Assembly (NCBI GenBank): GCA_001936135.1
Contig: CP012820.1
Coordinates: 1,674,001 to 1,738,000 of the forward strand
DNA length: 64,000 nucleotides
Direction: 5' to 3'
Origin: Saccharomycopsis fibuligera x Saccharomycopsis cf. fibuligera
Lineage: Eukaryota > Ascomycota > Saccharomycetes > Ascoideales > Saccharomycopsidaceae
Part shown: one piece after another, positions 1 to 10,883 of the stretch
Position numbering within the stretch: the first letter of the stretch is position 1
Layout: every line of letters starts with the position of its first letter
Position numbers and translations under genes: made by a program
Notes under the pieces: model-generated
Seen by the model: only the letters and a program-made list of their open reading frames with translations
The model's database searches: none
What the model was told of the DNA's origin: nothing

Positions 1-607
1 TGCTGTTGGCAAAGTTTTGATACTGTATCATAAGAGTATAGCTGTGACCAAGATATATAGACAACGTGTTCTACTTTAGATGGTTTTTGTACTATATAGC
101 TAAAGTTAGGTAAAGCCTCAAGTATTTCCAAATGAGGACTAAAATAAAAACAGTGGTGCTGAACGTTATCGTTTGTGTCAATGGGAATTAATGTTTGGAC
201 ATGTTCTCATGCAGATATATTTGTAAGCTCTGGTCTCTCATTCGGGTTTTGAATTGAGTACGATGTGTACAGTAGTGATTCTAAGTATACCTGCCAGGGA
301 TAAACTCACCTACTCCAAGAAAAATTAATCGCATATTAATCTCATATCAACCGCATGAATCTCTCACAGCGGTCAAAAATCAATGCTATACAGCCTTTGC
401 CATGTCGAAGATTAATGCAGTCCGCATCCGCACATTTTACTGGGTCGGAAATATAATGTTTCATGTGACTCGAGAACTTTCCGAGGGTTGTTCAAAGATC
501 ATGACAAAAACCAGGATGCTTTCAAAGTAGCAGAGAAGACCTATGGTGGAGTTTACTTCTACATGTGCTGAAAGCAAAAGAAAGTAGCAGTTATAGGTCA
601 TTTCACT
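1..607. other. Intergenic, 5' region of MGR3
   Basis: No open frame of note and no RNA gene is recognised on either strand. It holds the presumed promoter of the MGR3 orthologue. An E-box-like octamer CATGTGAC lies at 462-469, about 140 bases before the ATG. Its function is not established. Confidence 0.5.
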
Positions 608-2158
608 ATGCGCTTCAGTAGAACGGCCTCGAGGCAGCTTAAAACGTTTGCTAGCAATCAGCTATGCCATTCAATACAGCCGGGGCAACTTTCTTGTCAT
701 CCAAGAGCAATATTATTAACAAGCTCACCCCAGAACTTGTCAAAGAGATCCATTAGTCAAGAGAAACAACAAGCATATGAGAATTATTTCAATCCACCAA
801 AAAGGGATTGGACAAAGATTCTACTAACCACTGCCAGTGTATTAGGCGTAGCCGGCTACATTGGCTGGTACTTCTTTTGGCCGCATCACACATTCTCTAA
901 GGAAGTGGCAAGGACCCTTAGGCAAGCAATATGGGCTGAATCAGATAAAGAGGATTTTAACTACAGGAAAGCACTTAAGCTTTATATCAAAGCGTTGCAG
1001 ATCGCTGAGGAACAGCAACTAGATCGCCTTTCTGACGAATACACTGGGATCCAGATCAAAATTGCGGAGATGTATGAGAAGCTCGGATTGATCAAAGAAG
1101 CATCTTCGATTTATCACGAAATATCAGACGTCTATTTGGCAGCTTTAAATAGCGAGAGTTTTCCAATTGAACGCAGACCACACATCATTCAAAAGGACTT
1201 GAGAGTAATCGTTAAATATGCTCATTTGAATCCAGACAAGGGTGACTATCTCAAAAATTTTTTGTTTGTTCATTTGCTCAAGGCGGAAGAAGAGGTGTTA
1301 AGTAGACTTGGTGAATCCATTAAAGCTTCTGATAACGATGAGACTGAACATGTTAGTTTTGTGGGAAGCAAACTTACTTTAATGTCATTATACAAGGCAA
1401 CTGGGATGCCATCTGTGAGCCTTGAGAACGAGCGTGTCTTAAGAAAACTCTCTCAACTCACTGATAAACCTAAAGAAATCAAGCTTAAGTTTTACAAAGA
1501 TAATGCAATTTTTGAAGTTCCAGGGATGGACTTTTCCTGGATGCCGTTCCGTGAGGAATTTTTCAATGCCAGAGACCTTTTTGTGTCATTATGCTTGCTG
1601 CTCGGTGACCGTCGTCTTGCCATTCACTTCCAGCATGAAAGTACCCTATGGATGCAAGCTTCAGGGTGCTCCATATTTGATATATTGAACTCTTATGCTA
1701 GTTGCGGTTCATTGTTTTACTTGACAGCAGAAGAGCATGAATCCTATGAAATCAATGCTAGACGTGCTCAAAATGAATCACTTGCAAATTCAGAAGCTCA
1801 CCAAAAGGCGCTTTTTGTGCAAGGGGCTATTCTGTATTACACATTGATACAAAATATTGTTAAACTGCTACCGCCTTGGTTTGTAAGAGACCATGATGAT
1901 ATCACAAAATCGGTCGCTTTAGCAACTTATTCATTGGGAGTCATTGACTTACATTATGGTAATTTGATAGAAGCAGAGAAGAAGCTTAGAGAAGCCAGAC
2001 TCAGGGCTAAAAGTGTGGCGTTTGATGACTTGGTCTTTGAAAGTGAAAATGAATTGAAAAAGTTGAGAAAAGAGGAAGCTTTCAAAAAGAACGCCAAAAC
2101 GCAAACTAAGGAACTAGAAAATATTGAAATGACCTATCTGATGACCAAAAAAGAATAG
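608..2158 (+). CDS. MGR3: Mgr3-like mitochondrial i-AAA protease adaptor
   Basis: Encodes 516 residues, close to the length of yeast Mgr3 (about 500). Mgr3 acts with Mgr1 as a substrate adaptor of the i-AAA protease Yme1 in the mitochondrial inner membrane. The N-terminus is basic, Ser/Arg/Gln-rich and poor in acidic residues, as in a matrix-targeting presequence. One membrane span follows at about residues 71-91 (ILLTTASVLG... ending in YFFWPHH), then TPR-like helical repeats at about 105-200 (KALKLYIKALQIAEEQ; IKIAEMYEKLGLIKEASSIY) and again near 440-490 (GNLIEAEKKLREARLRAKS). The start is the first ATG. The identification rests on this architecture and on the motifs around the membrane span and first repeat. 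The next gene lies 2.6 kb away on the same strand. Confidence 0.8.
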   Translation: MRFSRTASRQLKTFASNQLCHSIQPGQLSCHPRAILLTSSPQNLSKRSISQEKQQAYENYFNPPKRDWTKILLTTASVLGVAGYIGWYFFWPHHTFSKEVARTLRQAIWAESDKEDFNYRKALKLYIKALQIAEEQQLDRLSDEYTGIQIKIAEMYEKLGLIKEASSIYHEISDVYLAALNSESFPIERRPHIIQKDLRVIVKYAHLNPDKGDYLKNFLFVHLLKAEEEVLSRLGESIKASDNDETEHVSFVGSKLTLMSLYKATGMPSVSLENERVLRKLSQLTDKPKEIKLKFYKDNAIFEVPGMDFSWMPFREEFFNARDLFVSLCLLLGDRRLAIHFQHESTLWMQASGCSIFDILNSYASCGSLFYLTAEEHESYEINARRAQNESLANSEAHQKALFVQGAILYYTLIQNIVKLLPPWFVRDHDDITKSVALATYSLGVIDLHYGNLIEAEKKLREARLRAKSVAFDDLVFESENELKKLRKEEAFKKNAKTQTKELENIEMTYLMTKKE

Positions 2159-4780
2159 AAGTTGAGTATCTTGAAACAAAATTAGCTAGATAGTACATAT
2201 TCTTCATGTAGATATATAAATAATATTCAACGACGGTAATTGCGTTACATCGTTGGAAGAGTTAATAGCAAAAGTGAAAAGTTTACATTTGTTGACCAAA
2301 AATGCATTTTATATTGTATTTCTACTGATTGTAGAATTTTTATAAATTAGTTGTCTATTAATCTGAATATACAGTAGTTCAACTTCACTGCAATTATCAA
2401 CTTAATTAGCATTTAATCTTTTACATGCAGTATAAAGCCTAACTAATCTGACGTGAGTTTTTGCATAATTAAATTTGTATCAATAAACACAATGGGAGCA
2501 CCTTTCTAGGTCTGTCATCATCTTCAACAACTTTTTTTTTGCCTGTCCAAAAAAGCCAACTTCCCACTCAGAATTAACTGACACGTCTTTTCACTTGTGT
2601 GTCTCCAATTTCAGTACAGCTCCCATTGGTCAATCCAATTGTGTCAATTTATATGTTTCTGCAAGGCGGGAAGAATCGAACATGAAAAGGTATTTGCTTT
2701 CCTAAAGATTTGAAATAATGTTGCTTGTAGAAGAGGGTAAATCTTATGTTATTAATTTGGTTAAAAAAAGTGTGTATTATGGGAATACCTGCCCATTTTG
2801 TGTTCATATTGTGAATCTTATTTCATTTATTGCACCTCAGTTTATGTTAATGCTATTGGACTGTGGTACCAAATTTTCACTATTTTAACAACTGTCAAAT
2901 CAGCCACTGCATCCTTTGTAACTACAGCTTCAAAGGTTTCCGATTCTGGTTAGGCTAAATAGTTTGCTTTAGTTACCACTGTTTATCATTTAGAAGAAAG
3001 AACAATGATCATGGAGCTAATAAAAATGGTTTCCCGAGTGTTTGATACGAATACGTTTACTAAGTCTGAACGGCCCTAAAAATAGAACTGTATGTTATGC
3101 AATGTTAGCAAGCATTTTTGTTGCCACAAGCATTAGCTTTTTCCAAGCCAAAGACAAGGGACTCGAAACAGAAATGCGAACAAAGTCAAATTTTATGGTG
3201 TCTATGGTGAGGCAAAATTAGACGGAATGGCGAATAAGCCTTCAATGGAAAACGATGGTTGAATTGGCAGATGCATTCTTTGATAATACGACTGCTTATC
3301 CTATAATCTAGCTATATTGTTCTTTGCCGTTGTGTGTTTTCAAAAAACGTATTTCAATTCTCTGCAACAATATATCGGCACTTCATTGTAGGGCGATATT
3401 AAACCACATCTGAAGGATTTTTCACAATTGCCTTGATAATGCACACGTCGCTTATATATTTAATCTTAATCTTCTCGGACTAGGATTGGTAATAAGCGAT
3501 CACTCGGCGGTTTACAAAAATTGAAGACATCTGTAAGTTTGCTGCATCAGTTTGCGGCCGTGCTGTCGGAGTAATTTCCAACGACTACCAATAGACAGTC
3601 TAAACAATTGTCTGCTGCAATCTTCGAGAATAGGGCTCCAACTATATTTTGGATCATGTAGATATGCAGACATCCTTTGGAGTTTCATACAAAGTTGCTG
3701 ACAATGTCACCACAAATTAACCGCTCAGTTAGCCTTAGAGTTTGCAAAGAAACTGCCATTATTTGTATTTCATAAGAGTGCTCATTGAAAGATTCTGTCA
3801 CAATCCAGTGGCCACTTTAAAGCTTGAAGCCTCACAAGTGTCGGCATACCGGGCTGCATAGCACTGCGCAGTTTGCCTATTTTGTTATAGTCGCGCGCCC
3901 ATCAGTCGGCGCGTTGTGCGGCATGAGCTGCATCGAGGAACTTCGAAAGCAGGAAAAAGAAAAAATTTTAGTGTTGCGAGATATTATTATCTACCGCATT
4001 AAAAATCAGCAAAATTTCCATTTTTTTGTTTTTTCTGTTTAATCTATCACTCAAAACAAGTGAATTCTCACTACAACTTGACTTCAAATCATTAATATCG
4101 CTTGCGATCCTCTACACTGCTCATCGATAGCTTGGTACTCGCACATAGAGTCAACTAGTTTGCAAATTATTGGCTTTTTTATTGGCCTTTGGATTGTTTT
4201 CCAATTTTTTTTACTCCAAAATACTCAACTGCATATCTTTAGAAAGGAAAAGAGTCTTTCTTGAAAAGTGATCTTTAGATTTTAAAAAAAAGAATCCAGC
4301 TTCACCTCTTTACTTTCTCCTTTCGCCTTCTCCTTTATCGGGATTATAATATTAAAAAAATTCGCCCAAAATTTCTTCGTTAGTTTTGCTTTCAAAGATC
4401 TCTAACAAGTGCGTTAACTTGAGAGCTTCTGCACATAGCTTCAGCTTCTTCTATTTCGTCGTTCCAGAAGATAAAGTTCCCTAACAGCCCTCAATAATCG
4501 ATACCTTATTATTTCAATTTTTTTTTGTGTTTGAGAAATAAAAAGTGCTTATCAAAATCGGTGCTTTTTTTTCATTTACAGAGCTTATCAATACAATATC
4601 TCTGTAAAGTTTTTTTTCGGTTGTGAAATATTAAAACCATTAATTTAAAACCTTTTTATTCGTTTATTTTTATTGACAATTTCATTATACTTTTTATCAA
4701 TAATTTTTACCGTTGATTTACTATAAAGCAGACTCATAAAAAAAAAATAAGACTTCAAACATTAATTTTGTTCGTTAAAA
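2159..4780. other. Long intergenic region upstream of HOL1
   Basis: There is no convincing gene in 2.6 kb. A 72-codon open stretch at 3824-4042 resembles no known protein and is probably chance. The last 855 bases before the HOL1 start (about 3926-4780) contain no ATG on the plus strand. They are T-rich, as expected for a long untranslated leader. TATA-like and poly-T runs are common but none can be singled out. Confidence 0.6.
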
Positions 4781-6505
4781 ATGGCAACCACCAAGTATGA
4801 TGACGATTTCATTCCAGGAACAGTGAACATTTTCACTGATGACTCCGACACAGAGTCAGGTAAAGGATTTTCTGAAGGTAACAAATTGAAAACCAAGAAC
4901 GGTATTATTTTAATGCCTCAGCCTTCTGATTCTCCAAACGATCCATTGAATTGGAATATTTTCAGAAAGTATGCGCATTTCGGTGTTGTTATATTCATTA
5001 CTGGTTTTACCTCAGCAACTGCCAATGATGCTGGTGCCACTCAAGACTCGTTAAATAAAATTTATGGCATTTCATATGATTCAATGAATGTAGGTGCTGG
5101 GGTCCTTTTTGCTGGTATTGCCGGTGCTTCATTAATCTTGGCACCAACTACTTCAATTTGGGGCAGAAAAATCTCGTATATTATCTGTACCTTTTTGGGC
5201 TTAATTGGGTCAATTTGGTTTGGTTATTCCAGAAACACTTCCGATACCATTTGGTCACAATTGTTTGTGGGAATTTCTGAAGCTTGTGCAGAATCTCAAG
5301 TTCAATTGTCCATTTCGGACACTTTTTTCCAGCATCAATTGGGTTCCAGATTGACATTGTATATTTTGGCCACATCTGTGGGCACCTACTTGGGACCGTT
5401 GGTTGCTGGTTTTATCTCTGCCAAGAGTACTTACTCCTTCAGATGGGTGGGATGGACCGCTGCCATTATTTATGGCGCATTGTTGATCGTCTTGGTTTTC
5501 TTCTTTGAAGAGTCTTACTTTGACCGTTCCAAGTTTTTGGGAAAAATTTCCAATGGTAGCAGTTCAGGTCCTGAAATGGAACAAGAGTTTGAAAAAAGGA
5601 TTGAGAAAAAGGAAGATGATACCAATGTTGATGCCAACTTAACTGTGTCCCCTACAAATGATAGTCTCGATGGTTTTGAAAATAACAATGATGAACAGGG
5701 TGCCATTGATGCAGGCTCTAACGATCCACCAAACTCTTATTGGCAAAAAGTTAGGTGTATTACTCCAGCCACTAACATCAAGGGTTACGGCTTTAAACAA
5801 TACTGCAAACAAATTAGAATGATCTTTAGGGTGTTTTTGTTTCCTCCTGTCATTTTGTCCGGCTTGATGTGGGGTGCTCAAGATGCCTTTTTGACCTTTT
5901 ATTTAACCACTGAAGACGATCAATACTACGATGCGCCATGGAACTATACCAACGCAGCAGTGGCAATAATGAATGTTCCTTGTTTGATTGGTGCTGCGAT
6001 TGGCTGTTACTATGCTGGATCATTGTCCGATTGGTTCGTTCTTCAATTAGCCAAACGTAATAATGGCATTCTTGAAGCAGAATACCGTCTTTGGTTCATA
6101 TTTCTTGCCGCTATTATTTCTCCTGCCGGAATGTTGATGTTTGGTATTGGTACCGGAATGGGATACAGTTGGCATATGACTTATGTTGGTTTAGGATTTA
6201 TTGGATTTGGATGGGGTTGTGCAGGTGATATTTCAATGGGTTATTTAATGGACGCATATCCAGAGATGGTTATTGAAGGAATGGTTGGTGTCTCGGTTAT
6301 CAACAACTTGATTGGTTGTATCTTTACCTTTGCTTGCCTGCCATGGTTAGCAGCTATGGGCACTACTAATACTTATATCATTCTTGCTGTCCTTGACTTT
6401 ATTATAATGATGCTTTGTTTACCAATGATTATGTATGGTAAAAAGTGCAGATCATGGACAAAAAACTCTTATTTGGAGTTTTTGAGAATCAGAGACGAAA
6501 TTTGA
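4781..6505 (+). CDS. HOL1: Hol1-type major facilitator transporter
   Basis: Encodes 574 residues (yeast Hol1 is about 586). Hol1 is a plasma-membrane DHA-type MFS transporter known for polyamine and histidinol/cation uptake. The N-terminus carries the family signature SPNDPLNW. About 12 membrane segments follow, split by an acidic hydrophilic loop at roughly residues 245-335. Strong family matches include NDAGATQDSLNKIYGISYDS, FVGISEACAESQVQLS, NIKGYGFKQY and PWNYTNAAVAIMNVP. The start is the only plausible ATG and is preceded by AAAA. Codon 520 (6338-6340) is CTG, at a place where I recall serine in S. cerevisiae Hol1; this is one of the better hints of CUG-Ser decoding here. No upstream open frame like the one that controls yeast HOL1 is visible in the 855 bases before the start. 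Confidence 0.9.
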   Translation: MATTKYDDDFIPGTVNIFTDDSDTESGKGFSEGNKLKTKNGIILMPQPSDSPNDPLNWNIFRKYAHFGVVIFITGFTSATANDAGATQDSLNKIYGISYDSMNVGAGVLFAGIAGASLILAPTTSIWGRKISYIICTFLGLIGSIWFGYSRNTSDTIWSQLFVGISEACAESQVQLSISDTFFQHQLGSRLTLYILATSVGTYLGPLVAGFISAKSTYSFRWVGWTAAIIYGALLIVLVFFFEESYFDRSKFLGKISNGSSSGPEMEQEFEKRIEKKEDDTNVDANLTVSPTNDSLDGFENNNDEQGAIDAGSNDPPNSYWQKVRCITPATNIKGYGFKQYCKQIRMIFRVFLFPPVILSGLMWGAQDAFLTFYLTTEDDQYYDAPWNYTNAAVAIMNVPCLIGAAIGCYYAGSLSDWFVLQLAKRNNGILEAEYRLWFIFLAAIISPAGMLMFGIGTGMGYSWHMTYVGLGFIGFGWGCAGDISMGYLMDAYPEMVIEGMVGVSVINNLIGCIFTFACLPWLAAMGTTNTYIILAVLDFIIMMLCLPMIMYGKKCRSWTKNSYLEFLRIRDEI

Positions 6506-6907
6506 ATCCAATTGCTGGTTACTAAATTTTGCTCACCATGTCTATAATCTTGTCATTTAGAACCAACTTGACTTGTCTTTTACTCTCTCTTTATTTCCTA
6601 TGTTATATGCTTTTTTCTCTTCTTGATTAATTCAATTTGATAAAAGCATAGTTTTGAATTATATGTTTTGTAAAATTGCAAAGATAAAACATAATGCTAT
6701 ATATTATGAATTAGTAGTCAAGCAAGTGAAGAGGTTGTTCATGTACGTCACTTTGTTACGGGGCTCCTAACTGTGCATTTGCCCAGCGGAAATGTCATTA
6801 GGAAATCAAATTCAAAAAATAAGGCCATCGGGCTTTATTGAGATGAGAGCCAAATTGAACCGATATCAAACAGCCAAAAACATTAGATGTATACTTAGAC
6901 ATCTAAA
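6506..6907. other. Intergenic between HOL1 and the next gene
   Basis: 400 bases holding the HOL1 3' end and the promoter of the downstream gene on the same strand. No RNA gene, repeat or recognisable binding site stands out. Confidence 0.5.
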
Positions 6908-8554
6908 ATGAGCGGAAGAAACACATATAATGTGGTGTTCAAGCGGCTATATTACCTCAAATCACTTTTCAATTACACCAATAAGGTCAGGACATTACAA
7001 GCAGCCGACGGAACCGCAAATGAGAAAGCAATCGATAGTAGTGCCTTGAATCTATTGAGCACAAAAAATGGCAATAAACGAAATAAAAAAGAACTAAGTC
7101 TTCAAATTAGGTCAGATACACGAAAGCAAATCGCTAGAATACTTAGCAAAAGCTCCACTACCATCAAACTGAATCATGAAACTTTTGTCAACGACTACTT
7201 TCTTGATGTCTTAGGCGATTTACATTCTTTGACTTCCATTCCAAACTCTGTGAATTTTGCTCAGCTTCAAAATAAATCTAATGATAAATACAAATCTTTA
7301 TCTATTAATCAATTTAACAAGCTCATCAAATCTTCCAAATCTCAAGCGGAGCTTCTAAGCATTTTCGATAGTTTGATGAGCAGCTCTAGATTAACGCGGA
7401 CATCTTTAATCAATATCTTATTGAATAAGTCACTTGATGACCAAGTTCTTATCAACAATATACTTTTCAGAGTAATGCAATCAACTGATTGTATTAAACA
7501 GCCAGCGAAAAATAAAGCCAATACGGCCACAAATAAGGGATTGCAAAATGAAGGCGTCAAATTGAATAATTGGAACAAAATCGATTTCATTTGTTTGCAA
7601 GTTGCGATAACACAAAAGTTCTTCAGTTTGAAGAAATTTGATGATGTCAAATATTTGGTTGGCCTCAATTTCGAATCAAACTGGCTTCCTGCTATACTTT
7701 CGCAAGACCGTGTAAAGCAGAAACCTAATGAGGTGTTGCCTGAATTCATAGAGAGATCTATATGGCGTGTGTTTTTCTTATTCATTAAAGATTTCGAAAT
7801 GCTCAATTTGTTGATACGTGATGATAAATTTGCGCCATCTTCTCTCATATTACTTTTTGAAGCTATACCAAAAAATCTCCTCATGGAATTGGAAAATGGA
7901 CAAAAGTCTATTCATAAGCACCAAAATCAATTTTTTGAGCTATTATTTACCAAATTGTCAAGCCTTAATTCGCTATCAGACTACCAGAAATTGTTTGTTA
8001 AGATTTTAAATTTTCAAATAATACGCAAAAATTCGGACTATATCAATGAATTGAAGTTGATATCAATAAAGACGAACTTGGCACTAAGCACAGTTCTCAG
8101 TAGCAGACTCACAAATAATCCTAGTCATTTTAGTAAAGAGCCAAAGACACTTAACCTTTCTAATTCAATTTCTAAGGCACTTTTGTCCACAATTGACGAA
8201 AAGATGCAGGATACAGCTGCTGGAAACCTAAGGATGATTGGTGGTGTAAATTTGGCGGGAAATACTGGTACGGAAGTGTCTTCTATGGCTGAACTACCAC
8301 TTGAAAAGCTAAAATTGAAGAAAATTAACACTTTTTTGATTGTTGAAATTTCTCAATTCATGAAAAAAGTCAAGCAGGACTTAGAAGCAGAGTCTAGTAA
8401 TGCTCAGAAAAAAAAAAGTGACATAACTGAGGTGAATCAAATACAGGCCCTTTTTCAAGAATTTTTGGATCGTGAGGCTGCACAGCTGCTGCAGAATACC
8501 ACAGATACTACTGGAGTGGGATTTAGTTTTTTGAATGCTTTAAAAATAGTGTAA
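6908..8554 (+). CDS. Unrecognised protein, possibly mitochondrial
   Basis: Encodes 548 residues; I do not recognise the family. The first 40 residues are rich in Lys, Arg, Tyr and Asn with no acidic residue until about residue 35, which would suit a mitochondrial presequence. The body is predicted helical and Lys/Asn/Leu/Ser-rich, without membrane segments, zinc ligands or nucleotide-binding motifs. The leucine spacing in 140-330 is loosely like helical-repeat (PPR-type) organellar expression factors, which diverge fast in yeasts. That is inference from composition only. The start is the first ATG. A Lys-rich low-complexity stretch lies near the C-terminus (KKKSDITEV). It is an intact frame of this length, so almost certainly a real gene. 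Confidence 0.6.
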   Translation: MSGRNTYNVVFKRLYYLKSLFNYTNKVRTLQAADGTANEKAIDSSALNLLSTKNGNKRNKKELSLQIRSDTRKQIARILSKSSTTIKLNHETFVNDYFLDVLGDLHSLTSIPNSVNFAQLQNKSNDKYKSLSINQFNKLIKSSKSQAELLSIFDSLMSSSRLTRTSLINILLNKSLDDQVLINNILFRVMQSTDCIKQPAKNKANTATNKGLQNEGVKLNNWNKIDFICLQVAITQKFFSLKKFDDVKYLVGLNFESNWLPAILSQDRVKQKPNEVLPEFIERSIWRVFFLFIKDFEMLNLLIRDDKFAPSSLILLFEAIPKNLLMELENGQKSIHKHQNQFFELLFTKLSSLNSLSDYQKLFVKILNFQIIRKNSDYINELKLISIKTNLALSTVLSSRLTNNPSHFSKEPKTLNLSNSISKALLSTIDEKMQDTAAGNLRMIGGVNLAGNTGTEVSSMAELPLEKLKLKKINTFLIVEISQFMKKVKQDLEAESSNAQKKKSDITEVNQIQALFQEFLDREAAQLLQNTTDTTGVGFSFLNALKIV

Positions 8555-9300
8555 AAGCTGAAGTTTTTGGTTTGATTTTCATTTTTTTGAGGTTTTAATA
8601 TGGTTGATGTCAGTACTTCATAGTATGTAAGATGGTAACTATTAACTGGATTGAATAAATACCAACAAATAAAATAATAAGATTATGGTTGAATTGGCTT
8701 TTTATTTTTTCCATCAGGTTTTACTTTTTTTACTTTGTAGATGATACTTGGTATAATATTTTGATTGCCAAATGTGTGAAATGGCTATTATCCAGCTGAA
8801 ACTTAAAAATTTGCTATTTTTTGCGATACTATATCATCAATGAACGGCCTTCTGAAAGGCAATCAAAAATATTGCGCAAGGCGAATGCATTGATTAACAT
8901 ATTTTGAATGAAGTTGGGCTGCAAAAGTACAAATTCTTGAATGTGGCAACATGATAACAGAAAACTAGGGAGCATGTGATTCATATGAACAAAAAAAGTT
9001 GTTTACCGTTGTGATACTTTCATGGTTTCTTTTTCTAAAATGGATGATTTATCTATCGCGTGCATAACCTTCAACCTAGATAATATATGCTATGGTATGC
9101 TATTGCATTATGATGCATAACGGTCAACTATTGTACCATAATAATCATTTATATCATGCGTTAGATTGCATCCATGCCGAAGTACACATAATCACTGAAG
9201 AGCTATCGCTTCCATGACAATATTGACACAAGTGGTTAAAGTGGAAAGAAAATTTGGCAACATGAGTTTCAAAGCAAACGTAATAGCGAAATTAATTATA
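8555..9300. other. Intergenic before the permease pseudogene
   Basis: About 750 bases with no intact gene. The right part may contain the former promoter and N-terminus of the decayed permease. The short frame 9214-9429 is in the wrong phase to be its start and matches nothing. Confidence 0.4.
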
Positions 9301-9309
9301 AACGGCAGA

Positions 9310-10840
9310 GAACACCATACATTTGCCAGCAGGACAATCATAGACTTGCGAAAGGCCTTAGAGCCCATAATTTGGCACTGGACTTTTTATCACTTCCTTC
9401 CGAACTATACTGCTTGGGAGGACCTTTGACTTTGGTTTTGTGTTACTTAATCCGTGGCAGTATTGTATTTCAAGTTATTACAGTTTTAGCTGACATTTCA
9501 ACTTACATTCAATTACTTGGTAACTTAAGCGGTTTTTCCGAGAAATTTGTGGACCTAGCCCTTGGCTTCAGCACAAATTACTCATTCTTGATTTCATTTT
9601 TAATATTTGTCCTCAATCAAATTTCAGCAAGTGCGTTACCTGTCTTTTACTGGGTTGACTCAAATACAATAGCGCCAGCAACGTGGATTTTTTTGTTCTT
9701 ATTTATTATTGTTTTAGTCAACTATTGCAAAGTTATAAAATATGTATTTATGGTAAGTGCTTTTATCGTGGCAAAGTTAATAATATATCTTATTATTGTC
9801 CTAATCTTGTTAGTGATAATATGCAGTGGTAGTGTCAACAATAAAATAATTGGTTTCAAGTATTGGCTCAGTCCAGAAGTAATGACCAATTATCAAAACA
9901 CTGACAAAAATTGGGGTAATCAACAACAAAGAGCGTTTGAAGCTATGCTGGGATTGAAAGCCCTTCGGTAGCAACGGTAGAAACAGTAAACCTAAGAAAA
10001 TTAAATCCAAAAGTTAAAAAATTTTCTTTTGATTGTACTTGTAGTTCCATTCAAAGATATCATGTCAACAAACAGTAACATTTCTCAAAGCATCAACTCA
10101 GGTGTTCTAATTGTTGCCTTATACAATGCGGGGCTTTCAACAAATAGCGATTTTGTTTATGCTGCTTTCCTCGTCTTTATATTTTATACAGCAAAAGCTG
10201 TATTTTATCTCAGTACAAGAATCTTTTAGGGACTTTCAGCAAATTGTCTAGCTCGCTGTTTCTTTAGTAGAACTACAAAGAACGGCGTGCAGATGTTCTT
10301 TTTTCTCATTATTTGTTGCTTTAATTTTATTGCATTTTCAAGTCTTAACGATAAAATTGTACGCACCTACCATTATTTTGTAGAGACTGCTTCAGGATTT
10401 TCATTGCTTAAGTAGGCTAGCATTCTTATCACTCATATCAGATTCTTACAGGCACTTAAAAAGAAGAGCATATAAAGTTAGTTCAAGAAATACGTTCCTA
10501 ACTCAACAATGTGTCATGTTGTGTGTCATCTTATTTCTTAGTTTTGTTTGTAATTTTCATTTTCATGAGCAATTTGAGTGTTTATATTGATTTTGCGTTT
10601 ACAAAGTTTGAAGTGACTGATTTCTTGGCTGATATATTACCTCTCCCCATTTTTATGACTTTTTTCTTTTGATTCAAAATTTTTTACAAAAAACTGCTGC
10701 CAGTCCCGAGACGCAGTTGAGGAGCAGGAAGAAACATACTTACAAGCAAAACTTCAAAAGTTGAATCAAGAAGGTGGGGGTGACCTGTGTTATTTCTTAA
10801 AACTCAATAATAAACTCAAAAAGATGAAAAATTCCTAAAT
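9310..10840 (+). pseudogene. Decayed amino-acid permease (YAT family)
   Basis: Fragments in several frames match, in the correct order, the fungal amino-acid permease family (Gap1/Can1/Hip1 type). Near 9373 one frame reads GTGLFI, the TM1 signature. From 9410 another reads LGGPLTLVLCYLIRGSIVFQ, then ADISTYIQLLGNLSGF, KFVDLALGFSTNYSFLI and TIAPATWIFLF, then IIGFKYWLSPEVM (family G-x-KYW-x-x-PG). Near 9975-10020 a shifted frame gives ETVNLRKLNPKVKKF (family AEAENPRKTLPKAIKK). From 10038 comes VPFKDIM and GVLIVALYNAGL; near 10435 ITHIRFLQALKKKS (family HIRFRxALKxQGR). Stops and frame changes separate the pieces, and about 40 residues between TM5 and TM6 seem lost. The decay is therefore advanced but the gene is still recognisable. 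The original substrate cannot be inferred. Confidence 0.85.
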
Positions 10841-10883
10841 TGTGATAAAATATAAATTACAGAATTTAATATACATTGAACTG

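Noticed and set aside
462-469. CATGTGAC octamer, also at 20031-20038 and (reverse) 46694-46701, in promoters
   Set aside because: About two copies of any octamer are expected by chance on both strands of 64 kb, so three is not significant.
3824-4042. 72-codon frame upstream of HOL1
   Set aside because: No family resemblance; too far from HOL1 to be a typical upstream regulatory frame.
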